A DNA stretch of 64,000 bases from Candidatus Solirubrobacter pratensis (GTDB taxonomy: Bacteria; Actinomycetota; Thermoleophilia; Solirubrobacterales; Solirubrobacteraceae): the NCBI RefSeq assembly GCF_000425945.1, contig NZ_KE384481.1, forward strand, positions 248,001 to 312,000, given 5' to 3'. The notes beneath the pieces are model-generated. The model worked only from the letters and a program-made list of their open reading frames with translations, had not been told where the DNA came from and searched no databases. The position numbers and the translations under genes are program-made. This document shows, piece after piece, positions 27,404 through 35,547 of this stretch. Positions within the stretch are counted from its first letter, which is position 1, and each line of letters opens with the position of its first letter.

Positions 27404-28255
27404 ATGCGAGTCGGTGTGATCGGCGGGGGCCTCATGGGCTCGGGAATTGCGGAGGTATGCGCGCGCTCAGGCGTGGACGTGACGGTCGTGGAGGTCGACG
27501 ACGGGCGTGCCGAACGAGCGCGCGCGGCGATCGAGAAGTCGCTAGGACGCGGGGTACGCTCGGGCAAGCTCTCCCAGCAGGATCACGCGGCGGCGCTGGA
27601 GCGCCTGGTGGTCACCTCGACGTTCGAGGATCTCGAAGGCGCCGACGCGGCGATCGAGGCGGTGGTCGAGGACGAGACGACCAAGGGCGACATCTTCCGC
27701 CGGCTCGACGAGCTGCTGCCCGACGCGCGCTTCCTCGCCTCGAACACCTCGTCGGTGCCGATCATGAAACTCGGCGCGCAGACCAAGCAGCCGGGTCGCG
27801 TGGTGGGGATGCACTTCTTCAACCCGGTGCCGGTGCTTCCGCTGGTCGAGATCGTCACCTCGATCATGACCGAGCCCGAGACCGTCGGGCAGGTGCGCGG
27901 CTTCGCGCAGGACACGCTCGGCAAGACGTGCATCGAGTCCCAGGACCGGGCCGGATTCATCGTCAACGCCCTGCTGATCCCGTACCTGCTCTCCGCGATC
28001 CGCATGTACGAGTCGGGCTTCGCCTCCAAGGAGGACATCGACCAGGGCATGGTGCTCGGGTGCGCGCATCCGATGGGTCCGCTGCGGCTCTCGGACCTGA
28101 TCGGCCTCGACACCCTGCTCGCCGTCGCCCGCTCGCTCTATGCGGAGTTCCGCGATCCCGCCTCGGTGGCTCCCGCCTTGCTGAACCGGATGGTCGAAGC
28201 CGGCCTGTTGGGGCGTAAGTCCGGGCGCGGGTTCTACGACTACTCGACGAGCTAG
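27404..28255 (+). CDS. 3-hydroxyacyl-CoA (3-hydroxybutyryl-CoA) dehydrogenase
   Basis: A 283-residue NAD(P)-dependent enzyme. The N-terminal Rossmann motif GVIGGGLMGSGIAEVCARSG, the loop ASNTSSVPI, and the catalytic His in GMHFFNPVPVLPLVEIV mark the 3HCDH family. The C-terminal domain has DRAGFIVNALLIPYL and ends KSGRGFYDY. It oxidises 3-hydroxyacyl-CoA to 3-ketoacyl-CoA, or the reverse in butanoate or polyhydroxyalkanoate metabolism. It is monocistronic here, so the pathway direction is not indicated. Confidence 0.93.
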   Translation: MRVGVIGGGLMGSGIAEVCARSGVDVTVVEVDDGRAERARAAIEKSLGRGVRSGKLSQQDHAAALERLVVTSTFEDLEGADAAIEAVVEDETTKGDIFRRLDELLPDARFLASNTSSVPIMKLGAQTKQPGRVVGMHFFNPVPVLPLVEIVTSIMTEPETVGQVRGFAQDTLGKTCIESQDRAGFIVNALLIPYLLSAIRMYESGFASKEDIDQGMVLGCAHPMGPLRLSDLIGLDTLLAVARSLYAEFRDPASVAPALLNRMVEAGLLGRKSGRGFYDYSTS

Positions 28256-28351
28256 GGAGGCGCTCGGCGCGGCGGCGATCCAGGCGGGTGCGGTTCGCGC
28301 GCGCGACCGATCGCGCGGCGGGCGATGTGCGCAGCGACCCTGCGCCGGCGT

Positions 28352-28735
28352 TCAGCCGAGTTCGGACGAGTGGCGGGCCACGACCTGCCACTGCCCGTCG
28401 CGGCGGGCCCAGATGTCGGTGAGCTGGAAGACGTTGGACAGGTTGGTCGACTCGAACGACGCGATCTGCGAGAAGCGCGCGTGGATGACGCCCGTGTCGC
28501 CGAAGATGTCGACGTCCATGCGCTCGTAGGCGAAGCTGACGATCGTGTAGCCCTCGCGCGCCGCGCCCATCCACTGCTCGCGACTGAACGGCTCCGGCGA
28601 GAGGTGGATCGCGGTGAAGCGGAATCCGTCCGCGACGAGCTCCTCGAGCCGGTCCATGTCACGCGCCTGCATCGCGGACATCCACTCGTTCTCGAGTCGA
28701 GCCAGCTCGACCCGATCTGTCGCTGCGTCGCTCAT
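28352..28735 (-). CDS. SnoaL/DUF4440-like (NTF2-fold) protein
   Basis: A 127-residue cystatin-like alpha+beta barrel protein (LARLENEWMSAMQARDMDRLEELVADGFRFTAIH at the N-terminus, DGQWQVVARHSSEL at the end). This layout is typical of DUF4440/SnoaL-like proteins, some of which are small-molecule isomerases or binding proteins. No catalytic residues can be assigned with confidence. It lies 24 bases downstream of the zinc-ribbon gene on the same strand and might be the last gene of the lexA transcript. Confidence 0.8.
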   Translation of the reverse strand: MSDAATDRVELARLENEWMSAMQARDMDRLEELVADGFRFTAIHLSPEPFSREQWMGAAREGYTIVSFAYERMDVDIFGDTGVIHARFSQIASFESTNLSNVFQLTDIWARRDGQWQVVARHSSELG

Positions 28736-28759
28736 GAGCGTCGCAGGCTACTGATCGGG

Positions 28760-29335
28760 TCAGTCCAGCGTGACGTGGCAGTTGCGGCAGTAGCCCTGGA
28801 CGCCGGAGCCGAGCACGGGCTCGATCTCGCCGTGGCAGACGGGGCAGGCCGCGGGCACTTCGGCGACGAGGCCCTCCCACGCGCGTGAGACCGCATCGTC
28901 GAGCGTCGGCCCGGCGAGCGCGCGACCGCGGGTCCGTGTCACGCGGATCTCCTCGGAGTCCTCGTCGGGGACCACCAACTCGCGCGGCGAGACGGGCGGC
29001 GCGGCAGCGGCCTCGGGCGGCGCGGCGACCTCGTCGCTGGGCGGGACCGGCGGGGCAATGGCGTCGTGCGGCGGCGCGGCCACCTCGTCGTGCGGCGGCA
29101 CCGGCGGCGCGGTCGCGGCCTCCGTCGGCGCGGCGACCTCGTCGCGCGGCGCAAGCGGCGGCGCGGTCGCGGCCTCCGGCGGCCCCGCGGGCGGCGCGGG
29201 CGGCGCAGGCGGGGCGGGCTCGGGTGCCGGGCGCGCCGGGCGGCCGAACGCGTCACCGCCGAACAGCGAGCCCTGGCGGTCGTCGTCCTCGCGCATCCGT
29301 AGGCCCGGCGGGCGTGGCGCGACCAGGGAGCTCAT
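28760..29335 (-). CDS. Zinc-ribbon hypothetical protein translationally coupled to lexA
   Basis: A 191-residue protein of no named family. The middle (about residues 30-115) is made of imperfect repeats of about 17 residues, Ala/Pro-rich with the recurring core DEVAAPxEAATAPP. The C-terminal 45 residues hold a compact domain with two cysteine pairs, CPVCHGE and GYCRNCH, spaced like a zinc ribbon. The ATG overlaps the lexA stop by 4 bases, so it should be induced in the SOS response together with lexA. A DNA- or protein-binding role is possible; I do not recognise a function. Confidence 0.72.
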   Translation of the reverse strand: MSSLVAPRPPGLRMREDDDRQGSLFGGDAFGRPARPAPEPAPPAPPAPPAGPPEAATAPPLAPRDEVAAPTEAATAPPVPPHDEVAAPPHDAIAPPVPPSDEVAAPPEAAAAPPVSPRELVVPDEDSEEIRVTRTRGRALAGPTLDDAVSRAWEGLVAEVPAACPVCHGEIEPVLGSGVQGYCRNCHVTLD

Positions 29336-29970
29336 GCGACCTTCCTCAGCACGCCGACCACGCGCCCGAGGATCAGCGCCTCGCGCGTCCGGATCGGCTC
29401 CATAGTGTCGTGCTCCGGCTGCAGTCGGATGTGATCCGCCTCCTTGAAGAACCGCTTCACCGTCGCCTCCTCTCCGACGAGCGCCACGACGATCTCGCCG
29501 TCCTCGGCCGTGTCCTGTCGCGCGACGACCACGTAGTCGCCGGGCAGGATGCCCGCGTTGGTCATCGAATCGCCGCGGACCTTGAGCAGGTATTCCCCCT
29601 CGTCGCCGCCGGCGATCTCGGGGATCTGCACATACTCCTCCACGTTCTCCTCCGCGAGGATCGGCGAGCCCGCGGCGACGTGCCCGACGACCGGAAGCCC
29701 CGACGGCCGCACTACGGACTTCACCGCGTCCGCCGTCGCGCTGGCGGCACGATCCAGCAGCTCGATCGCCCGCGGCTTCGAAGGATCGCGGCGCAGCAGC
29801 CCGACCTTCTCCAGGTTCGCCAGGTGCGCGTGCACCGTGGAGGACGAGGCGAGGCCGACGGCCTTGCCGATGTCGCGCACCGTCGGCGGATAGCCGTAGC
29901 GGGCGGAGTACTTCTTGATGAAGTCGAAGATCTCCTGCTGGCGCTTCGTCAGATCCTTGCCAATGTCCAT
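29332..29970 (-). CDS. lexA: LexA repressor, SOS regulator
   Basis: A 212-residue LexA. The N-terminal winged helix is DLTKRQQEIFDFIKKYSARYGYPPTVRDIGKAVGLASSSTVHAHL (seen in full over residues 5-50). The self-cleavage site is the Ala-Gly in VGHVAAGSPI. The catalytic dyad is the Ser of RGDSMTNAGILPGDYV and the Lys of EATVKRFFKE. RecA-ssDNA triggers its self-cleavage and derepression. Here it should control itself, imuB-DUF6504 and dnaE2 through the boxes at 29999, 26573 and 23209. The ATG at 29970 gives the family N-terminus and lies 29 bases from its own box. Confidence 0.96.
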   Translation of the reverse strand: MDIGKDLTKRQQEIFDFIKKYSARYGYPPTVRDIGKAVGLASSSTVHAHLANLEKVGLLRRDPSKPRAIELLDRAASATADAVKSVVRPSGLPVVGHVAAGSPILAEENVEEYVQIPEIAGGDEGEYLLKVRGDSMTNAGILPGDYVVVARQDTAEDGEIVVALVGEEATVKRFFKEADHIRLQPEHDTMEPIRTREALILGRVVGVLRKVA

Positions 29971-29998
29971 GCGGGTCGCGGTCTCCTCCGTGGTCTTT

Positions 29999-30012
29999 CG
30001 AACGTGTGTTCG
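29999..30012. promoter_or_regulatory. LexA box of lexA (autoregulation)
   Basis: CGAACGTGTGTTCG is a full CGAAC-N4-GTTCG SOS box, 29 bases upstream of the lexA ATG (minus strand) and 71 bases from the tRNA-Leu 5' end on the other side. Confidence 0.93.
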
Positions 30013-30082
30013 CACACGGTACCCCTCGCCGCGGACGGACTCAACCCCGCGTCGGACCCGAGGCTATACTCGCCGTTCCCTC

Positions 30083-30167
30083 GCGCCGATGGCGGAATTG
30101 GTAGACGCGCCAGGTTGAGGGCCTGGTCCGGGATAACCGGGTGGAGGTTCGAGTCCTCTTCGGCGCA
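30083..30167 (+). tRNA. tRNA-Leu(GAG)
   Basis: An 85-nt class II tRNA. The acceptor stem GCGCCGA pairs with TCGGCGC followed by A73. The D stem is GCG/CGC and the anticodon stem CCAGG/CCTGG encloses the loop TTGAGGG (anticodon GAG). The long variable arm (CCGG...CCGG) is as expected for Leu, and the T arm is GGAGG-TTCGAGT-CCTCT. CCA is not encoded. Its 3' part from the anticodon loop on is repeated at 38982, marking it as an integration target. Confidence 0.97.
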
Positions 30168-30210
30168 TCGCAGAAAGCCCCGCTCCGGCGGGGCTTTCGT
30201 CGTTCTGGGG
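30115..30210. repeat. Left direct repeat (attL-like): tRNA-Leu 3' half plus terminator
   Basis: The 54 bases from the first base of the anticodon loop to one base past the tRNA (30115-30168), then 4 different bases, then 38 bases holding the terminator (30173-30210) recur at 38982-39077. Copies starting at the anticodon loop and reaching the tRNA 3' end are typical of tyrosine-integrase crossover sites in actinobacteria. The intact tRNA is on this side. Confidence 0.9.
30174..30197 (+). terminator. Terminator of tRNA-Leu
   Basis: AAAGCCCCGC-TCCG-GCGGGGCTTT is a perfect 10-bp stem with a 4-base loop starting 6 bases past the tRNA, ending in a short T run. Confidence 0.85.
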
Positions 30211-30366
30211 GGGCGGCCTCGTCGGCGGAGTGGGCGCGCGAGGGACGCCCTGTGGCCCGAGACGGATCGTGCGAACGGGGGCGCTCATCGAATCGTCAGC
30301 CAAGGCTGCGTGGTTACGCGGTCGTTGCCGGGCGTACCGCCGCTCACGAACGGCGCCGCTGGCATC

Positions 30367-33102
30367 ATGACGCTCGTGTCAGGGGATGTCGGCGCCGCGG
30401 GTCTCGCGTTGGTTGAGCGGGCGGGGGAACTCGCGGCTATCACCGCGTTCGCGCGTGCGACGAGCGGGTGGCTTGTCATCGAGGGGCCGGCCGGCGTCGG
30501 GAAGTCCGCGCTGCTCCGGCGCCTTCACGCCACGGCTGCGGAGGACGCCGTCGTGCTGCGCGCGCAGGCCTACGAGCTGGGTCGGGACGTGCCGTTCGGC
30601 GTCGCCCGCCGCCTTCTCGATCCACTGGTGCGAGAGTCGCCCGGCCTGCTTGACCGTGGCCACGCGCAGCTGGCGCGGCCGGTCTTCACCGGCGCGGACG
30701 GGCCGGGCGCCGACGGGACGCAGGGGCCGCTGGCTGAGGCGCTGGCTCGCCTCGTCGAGGACTTCGCGGCGGGCGCAGGCGGCCGGCGCGTGCTGATCGC
30801 TGTCGACGACGTGCAGTGGTCCGACGCCGGCTCGCTGCGGTTCCTCGCCGATCTCGGCCGGCGGATCGAGGAAGGGAGGGTCCGGGTCGCCGTGACGCTG
30901 CGCACGGACGAGCCGTTCGGCACCATCGACCTGCTCGAGCGGCCCGGCGCGATCGTGTTGCGCCCCGCCCCGCTCACCCCGGACGGCGTGGGCGCCGTGG
31001 TGCGCGCGACGCTACCGGATGGCGACGAGGCCTTGGCCGCCCGCGTCGCCCGCCTGACGGGCGGCAATCCGCTGCTGGTCAAGGAGGTGCTCGCGACCGC
31101 GCGCGATATCGATCGGCTCGACGCCGACGAGCTCGTCCCGGAGACGGTCCGCCGCTCGACGCTCCTGCGCCTCGACACGGTCAGCGCCGCGGAACGGGCG
31201 CTGGCCGAGGCGATCGCGGTGCTCGGCGAGGCCGCGTCCGCCCAGGCGTCGGAGGTCGCCGAGCTGGAGGGGACCGAGGCCGGCGCGGCTGCCGCAGCCC
31301 TGGTCGCCCGGCGCCTGCTGGCGCCCGGCGATCCCGTCAGCTTCGAGCATCCCCTGATCGGCGCGGCGGTGGCCGGGTCGATCGCACCGTTCGCCCGTGC
31401 GCGCCTGCACCGCCGTGCCGCGAGCGTCCTCGCAGGAGCGGGCGCGCCCGAGGACGTCGTCGCCGCGCACCTACTGCACGCGCGGCCGGATGGCGATGCG
31501 TGGACGGTCGGGGTCCTCCGCCGTTCGGCCGCTCGAGCCGTCGCGCGCGGGGAGCCCGGCAGTGCGGCACGCGCGCTCCGGCGCGCCGCCGACGAGCCGC
31601 CCGCACCCGCCGAGCGCGGCCGCGTCCTGACCGAGCTCGCACGCGCGGAGGCGGCGTCCGGCGACGTGTCGGCGATCGAGCGCTTCGCGACCGCGCTGGA
31701 GCGGGTGGCCGGCCGATACGAGCGCGAGGAGGCCTGGCACGAGCTGTCCCGGCTGCTCTGGGTCCGCGGTGACTTCGGCGGCGCGAGCGCCGTCGCCCGC
31801 CGCGGGCGCGAGGACGTCGGACCGGACACCGAGCGGCTGGTCGCCGACGAGCTCGCCGCGGCCGTGCTGGTGCCCGAGCTCGCCGGCGCCGCGGCGGAGG
31901 AGACGTCGCGGCTCGTAGCTGCGATCGCGGCCGGGCGCCCGCCGGCGGAGCCCGCGCTGCTCGCCCAGGTGCTTCTGCACCTCGGCTGGCGCGGGCTCCA
32001 TCTCGACCGCATTCCAGCGCTCGCGCGCGCTGCAACGGCCGCCGACCCGCTCGTGGACTCGGGGGCGCGAGGTGTGCCGGTCACCTTCGTCGCCGGCAGC
32101 TTGACCTGGGTGGACGAGATCGACGCGTCAGCGGACGTGCTCGACGCGGCGATCGCGCGCGCGGCCGAGCTCGGAGACCCCGTGACGGTCGACAACCTCC
32201 GCGTCAACCGGGCCTGGCAGCACTACTACGCCGGCGAGCTTCACGCGGCGCTCGCGCTGCTGGAGGACGTCGTGCTGGAGGCCCGCGCGTGGCCGGTGAA
32301 CCGCGCGCTGGCGGCCGCGCCGCTGGCGCAGACCCGGCTCGAGCTCGGCGATGTTCCCGGCGCGCGCGAAGCGATCGCGATGGGTGATCCGTCCTCACCG
32401 GGGTTCGGCTGGGCGAAGGGCCGGGTCGAGCTCGCGGCCGGCGACCCGCAAGGCGCCCTGGCCACGTTCACCTCCGATGGCCGGATGCTAGAACAGCACT
32501 TCGGCCTCGGCAACCCGGCGATCGTCCCGTGGCGCAGCGAAGCGGCGATCGCCGCGCTTCGCATCGGCGACGCGGAGCTGGCGCGGTCGCTGGCCGCCGC
32601 GGAGCTCGCCCGCGCGCGGGAGCTGTCCAATCCCCGCGGGCTTGGCGTCGCGCTACGGGCGAGTGGGCTCGTGGCCGGGGGCGCCGCGGGGCTGGCGCAG
32701 CTCGAAGAGGCCGTCGAGGCGCTCGAACGCTCGCAGACGCGGATCGAGTGGTTGAGGGCGCTCGTCGACCTCGGCGCGGCACAGCGCCGGGCCGGCCGCC
32801 GCGGCGAGGCGAGCGCGACCCTCGAGCGCGCTCGGACGTTCGGCGAGCAGTTCGGCGCCGTCGCGCTGACTACACGCGCCGGTGCCGAGCTGGCCCTGGC
32901 CGAGGCCCGCGAGCCGGAGGGCGGGCTGACCGCCGCCGAGCGCCGATCGGCCACGTTGGCCTCCGCGGGCCGCACGACGCGCGAAATCGCCCACGAGCTG
33001 CACGTCTCTCCCCGGACGGTCGAAAGCCAGCTCGCGAGCGTCTACCGGAAGCTCGGCGTGGCATCACGACGCGAGCTGGCGGGCAAGCTGCCTCAGGGAT
33101 GA
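30367..33102 (+). CDS. LuxR-family ATPase regulator (LAL type) 1, intact P-loop
   Basis: A 911-residue regulator of the large ATP-binding LuxR class. The N-terminal AAA/NACHT-like domain has Walker A GPAGVGKSALL (Lys46) and Walker B VLIAVDDVQWSDAGS. A long Ala/Leu-rich helical repeat region (TPR-like, about residues 380-830) follows. A C-terminal LuxR helix-turn-helix is clear: LTAAERRSATLASAGRTTREIAHELHVSPRTVESQLASVYRKLGV. Such proteins sense a ligand through the helical region and activate transcription. It is translationally coupled to regulator 2 by a 4-base overlap. It is the first gene inside the tRNA-Leu island; no ribosome-binding site is obvious before the ATG, so the start could be nearby upstream. 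Confidence 0.88.
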   Translation: MTLVSGDVGAAGLALVERAGELAAITAFARATSGWLVIEGPAGVGKSALLRRLHATAAEDAVVLRAQAYELGRDVPFGVARRLLDPLVRESPGLLDRGHAQLARPVFTGADGPGADGTQGPLAEALARLVEDFAAGAGGRRVLIAVDDVQWSDAGSLRFLADLGRRIEEGRVRVAVTLRTDEPFGTIDLLERPGAIVLRPAPLTPDGVGAVVRATLPDGDEALAARVARLTGGNPLLVKEVLATARDIDRLDADELVPETVRRSTLLRLDTVSAAERALAEAIAVLGEAASAQASEVAELEGTEAGAAAAALVARRLLAPGDPVSFEHPLIGAAVAGSIAPFARARLHRRAASVLAGAGAPEDVVAAHLLHARPDGDAWTVGVLRRSAARAVARGEPGSAARALRRAADEPPAPAERGRVLTELARAEAASGDVSAIERFATALERVAGRYEREEAWHELSRLLWVRGDFGGASAVARRGREDVGPDTERLVADELAAAVLVPELAGAAAEETSRLVAAIAAGRPPAEPALLAQVLLHLGWRGLHLDRIPALARAATAADPLVDSGARGVPVTFVAGSLTWVDEIDASADVLDAAIARAAELGDPVTVDNLRVNRAWQHYYAGELHAALALLEDVVLEARAWPVNRALAAAPLAQTRLELGDVPGAREAIAMGDPSSPGFGWAKGRVELAAGDPQGALATFTSDGRMLEQHFGLGNPAIVPWRSEAAIAALRIGDAELARSLAAAELARARELSNPRGLGVALRASGLVAGGAAGLAQLEEAVEALERSQTRIEWLRALVDLGAAQRRAGRRGEASATLERARTFGEQFGAVALTTRAGAELALAEAREPEGGLTAAERRSATLASAGRTTREIAHELHVSPRTVESQLASVYRKLGVASRRELAGKLPQG

Positions 33103-35411
33103 GGGAGCTCGTCGAGCGCGACGAAGAGCTGCGAGCGCTGCGAGCCGTAGTGGACCGCGCACGCGGGGTCGTGCTCATCGAGGGTCCACCGGGAGTCGGC
33201 ATTTCGAGCCTGATCGAAGCCGGGACCGCGTATGCGGCGGCGCGCGGCCTCCCGGTGCGAACCGCCGCCGACGCGCTCGCCGGCGGCCCGATGCTGCTCG
33301 CGGTCGACGACCTGCAGCGCATCGACGCGCGGTCGCTGCGGTCCCTCGCGCAGATCGCCGCACACGCCGACGTGCGAGGCGTCGCGCTGATCCTGGGGCT
33401 CAGCACCGGCGAGCCGCCGGCCGACGCGGCCCTCGTGACCCGCATCGCGGCGAGCGCGGAGGTGCTGGAGCCCGCGCGGCTCAGCCGCGACGGCGTCGCC
33501 GCGATGTTGCGGGTCGATCCGCAAGACGCGGAGGGCATCGCCCGCGCCACGGGCGGCACCCCGTTCCTGGTCGCAGCGCTGGCGGAGGGGGCGGAGGACC
33601 GGGTCGGGCCGTGGGCCGCGGCGCGCCTGGCGCGGCTCCCACCCCCCGCGCGGCGCCTGGCCACCACCGTGGCGACGCTCGGTGAGATCGCCCTGCGCGT
33701 CGCCGCACCGCTCGCGGGCCTCGAGCTCCACGACGCCGAGCGCGCCGCGGACCTGGCAGCGGGCGCCGGGCTCTTCGCCCCGGGCGATCCGCTGCGGTTC
33801 ATCGAGCCGCTCACGGCCTCGGCCGTGGCGGCGCCCGCCGCCGAGCGCGAGCGCCTGCACCGGCGAGCCGCCGAGGCGCTCGCCATCGAGGGCGCCCCGG
33901 ACCTCCTCATCGGCCGGCACCTCGAGCACGCGCCGCCCGCGGGGGATCCCGCGGTCGCGGCTACGCTCGCGGCGGCTGCACGCGAGGAGCCCGAGCCCGC
34001 CGCGGCCGCACGCCTGCTCGAGCGCGCGCTGGCCGAACCGCCCCCACCCGACGCGCGCGCGACGCTGCTGCTCGAGCTCGCACGCAACGAGCTCGCGGCG
34101 GGGGCGCCCACGGCGGCCGCGCGCTTCGAGGCGCTCCTGAACACCGACCGGCGCGCGGACGCCTGGCACGGACTGGCGCAGGCACACCTCGCCTACGGCC
34201 GTCCCCGCGCCGCGGCCGAGGTGGCGGCGCGCGGACGCGAGGACGGCGCGCCCGCGGAGCCGCTGCTCGCCGACGAGCTCGTCGCGGCGCTGTTCGACCC
34301 GGCGCTCCAACCTGTCCCGGACATCGAGGCGCCGGAGGACCCGTCGCTGTGCGCGGTGCTCGCGGTCCGGCTCGCGTGGCGGGGAGCGGCGGTCGAGCGG
34401 ATCGTGCCGCTGGCCTGCCGCAGCGCCGGAGCGAGGCCCGCGGCGCTGCTCACGCTCGTGGAAGCGCTCATGGCCGCCGACGAGCCGGCGCTCGCGCGCG
34501 AGCTGCTCGACGCGGCCGACACCCGCAGCGACCGCATCGCCGAGGCGACCGTCCGCAGCCTACGCGTGTACATCGGCGTCTTCGAGGGCACGTTCGGCGA
34601 CCTCGGCGATGGCCCGCCGCTGCTCGCGCCGCTGGCGCGCAGAACGCGGCTGCTCATCCGACGCGCCCGGGGCGAGGACGCCGGAGCGCCGGTCTCGGAC
34701 GAGCCGCTGCTGCGCGGGACGGCGGCCGGGCTGCTGCTCGACGGCGGCCGCCACGCCGAGGCGGCGGAGCAGTACCTGGCGGCGCTCGCGTTCGACGAGG
34801 ACGTGATGGGCATCCGCCATCCGGGTCTGGCGCCATGGCGCAGCGGGGCGGCGCGCGCGCTCGCGAGGCTCGGCGAGCACGAGCGGGCGCGGGAGCTTGC
34901 CGCCGTCGAAGTGGAGCGCGCCCGCGCCGCCGCAGCGCCGACGGCACTGGGTCGCGCGCTGTCCGCGCTCGCGCTGGCGACCGGCGATCTCGCCGGCCAC
35001 GAGGAAGCGGTGGCGCTGCTCGAGCGCTCGCCGCTGTTCCTGCCCGACGCGCTGCTGGAGCTCGGCACGGCGCTGAGCCGGGCAGGGCGCGGGCGCGAGG
35101 CGCGAGCGCCGTTGGCGCGCGCTCTCGAGCTCTCCGAGCGGCTGGGGCTGGGCCTGGCGACCCCAGCACGCGACGCGCTGCGCGAGGCCGGAGGCCGAGT
35201 GCGCCGCCGCGCGCGCCACGGCGCCGAGGCGCTCACGTCGTCCGAGCGACGCGTTGCGCAGCTCGCCGCTCGCGGCCTCACGAGCCGCGAGATCGCCGCG
35301 GATCTGGTTCTCAGCCCGCGAACCGTGGAGGCGCACCTGCGCACCGTGTTCCGGAAGCTCGGCATCGCCGCGAGGGGAGAACTCGCGTCCGTGCTCAGGG
35401 ACGAGACCTAA
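33099..35411 (+). CDS. LuxR-family ATPase-like regulator 2, P-loop lysine replaced
   Basis: A 770-residue paralogue of the preceding gene. It keeps Walker B (LLAVDDLQRIDARS) and the C-terminal LuxR helix-turn-helix (LTSSERRVAQLAARGLTSREIAADLVLSPRTVEAHL). In the P-loop, GPPGVGISS has Ile35 (codon ATT, 33201-33203) where the nucleotide-binding Lys should be. ATP hydrolysis is therefore doubtful. It also lacks about 100 residues of the ATPase and linker seen in regulator 1. The pair may act as one active and one modulating subunit (inference). It ends 136 bases before the secreted-protein gene, its likely target. Confidence 0.87.
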   Translation: MRELVERDEELRALRAVVDRARGVVLIEGPPGVGISSLIEAGTAYAAARGLPVRTAADALAGGPMLLAVDDLQRIDARSLRSLAQIAAHADVRGVALILGLSTGEPPADAALVTRIAASAEVLEPARLSRDGVAAMLRVDPQDAEGIARATGGTPFLVAALAEGAEDRVGPWAAARLARLPPPARRLATTVATLGEIALRVAAPLAGLELHDAERAADLAAGAGLFAPGDPLRFIEPLTASAVAAPAAERERLHRRAAEALAIEGAPDLLIGRHLEHAPPAGDPAVAATLAAAAREEPEPAAAARLLERALAEPPPPDARATLLLELARNELAAGAPTAAARFEALLNTDRRADAWHGLAQAHLAYGRPRAAAEVAARGREDGAPAEPLLADELVAALFDPALQPVPDIEAPEDPSLCAVLAVRLAWRGAAVERIVPLACRSAGARPAALLTLVEALMAADEPALARELLDAADTRSDRIAEATVRSLRVYIGVFEGTFGDLGDGPPLLAPLARRTRLLIRRARGEDAGAPVSDEPLLRGTAAGLLLDGGRHAEAAEQYLAALAFDEDVMGIRHPGLAPWRSGAARALARLGEHERARELAAVEVERARAAAAPTALGRALSALALATGDLAGHEEAVALLERSPLFLPDALLELGTALSRAGRGREARAPLARALELSERLGLGLATPARDALREAGGRVRRRARHGAEALTSSERRVAQLAARGLTSREIAADLVLSPRTVEAHLRTVFRKLGIAARGELASVLRDET

Positions 35412-35547
35412 AGTTAAGTACGCCGTACGGATGCGGATACCCATCGGGTCCGCCTACCTTCCCTTCGCGAACGGAGCCCCAGGCGGGGGCAGGGCACGGC
35501 AAGGGGCCGGCGGATACGGGAATCCGGCCGTGAACGGAAGGAACCGA

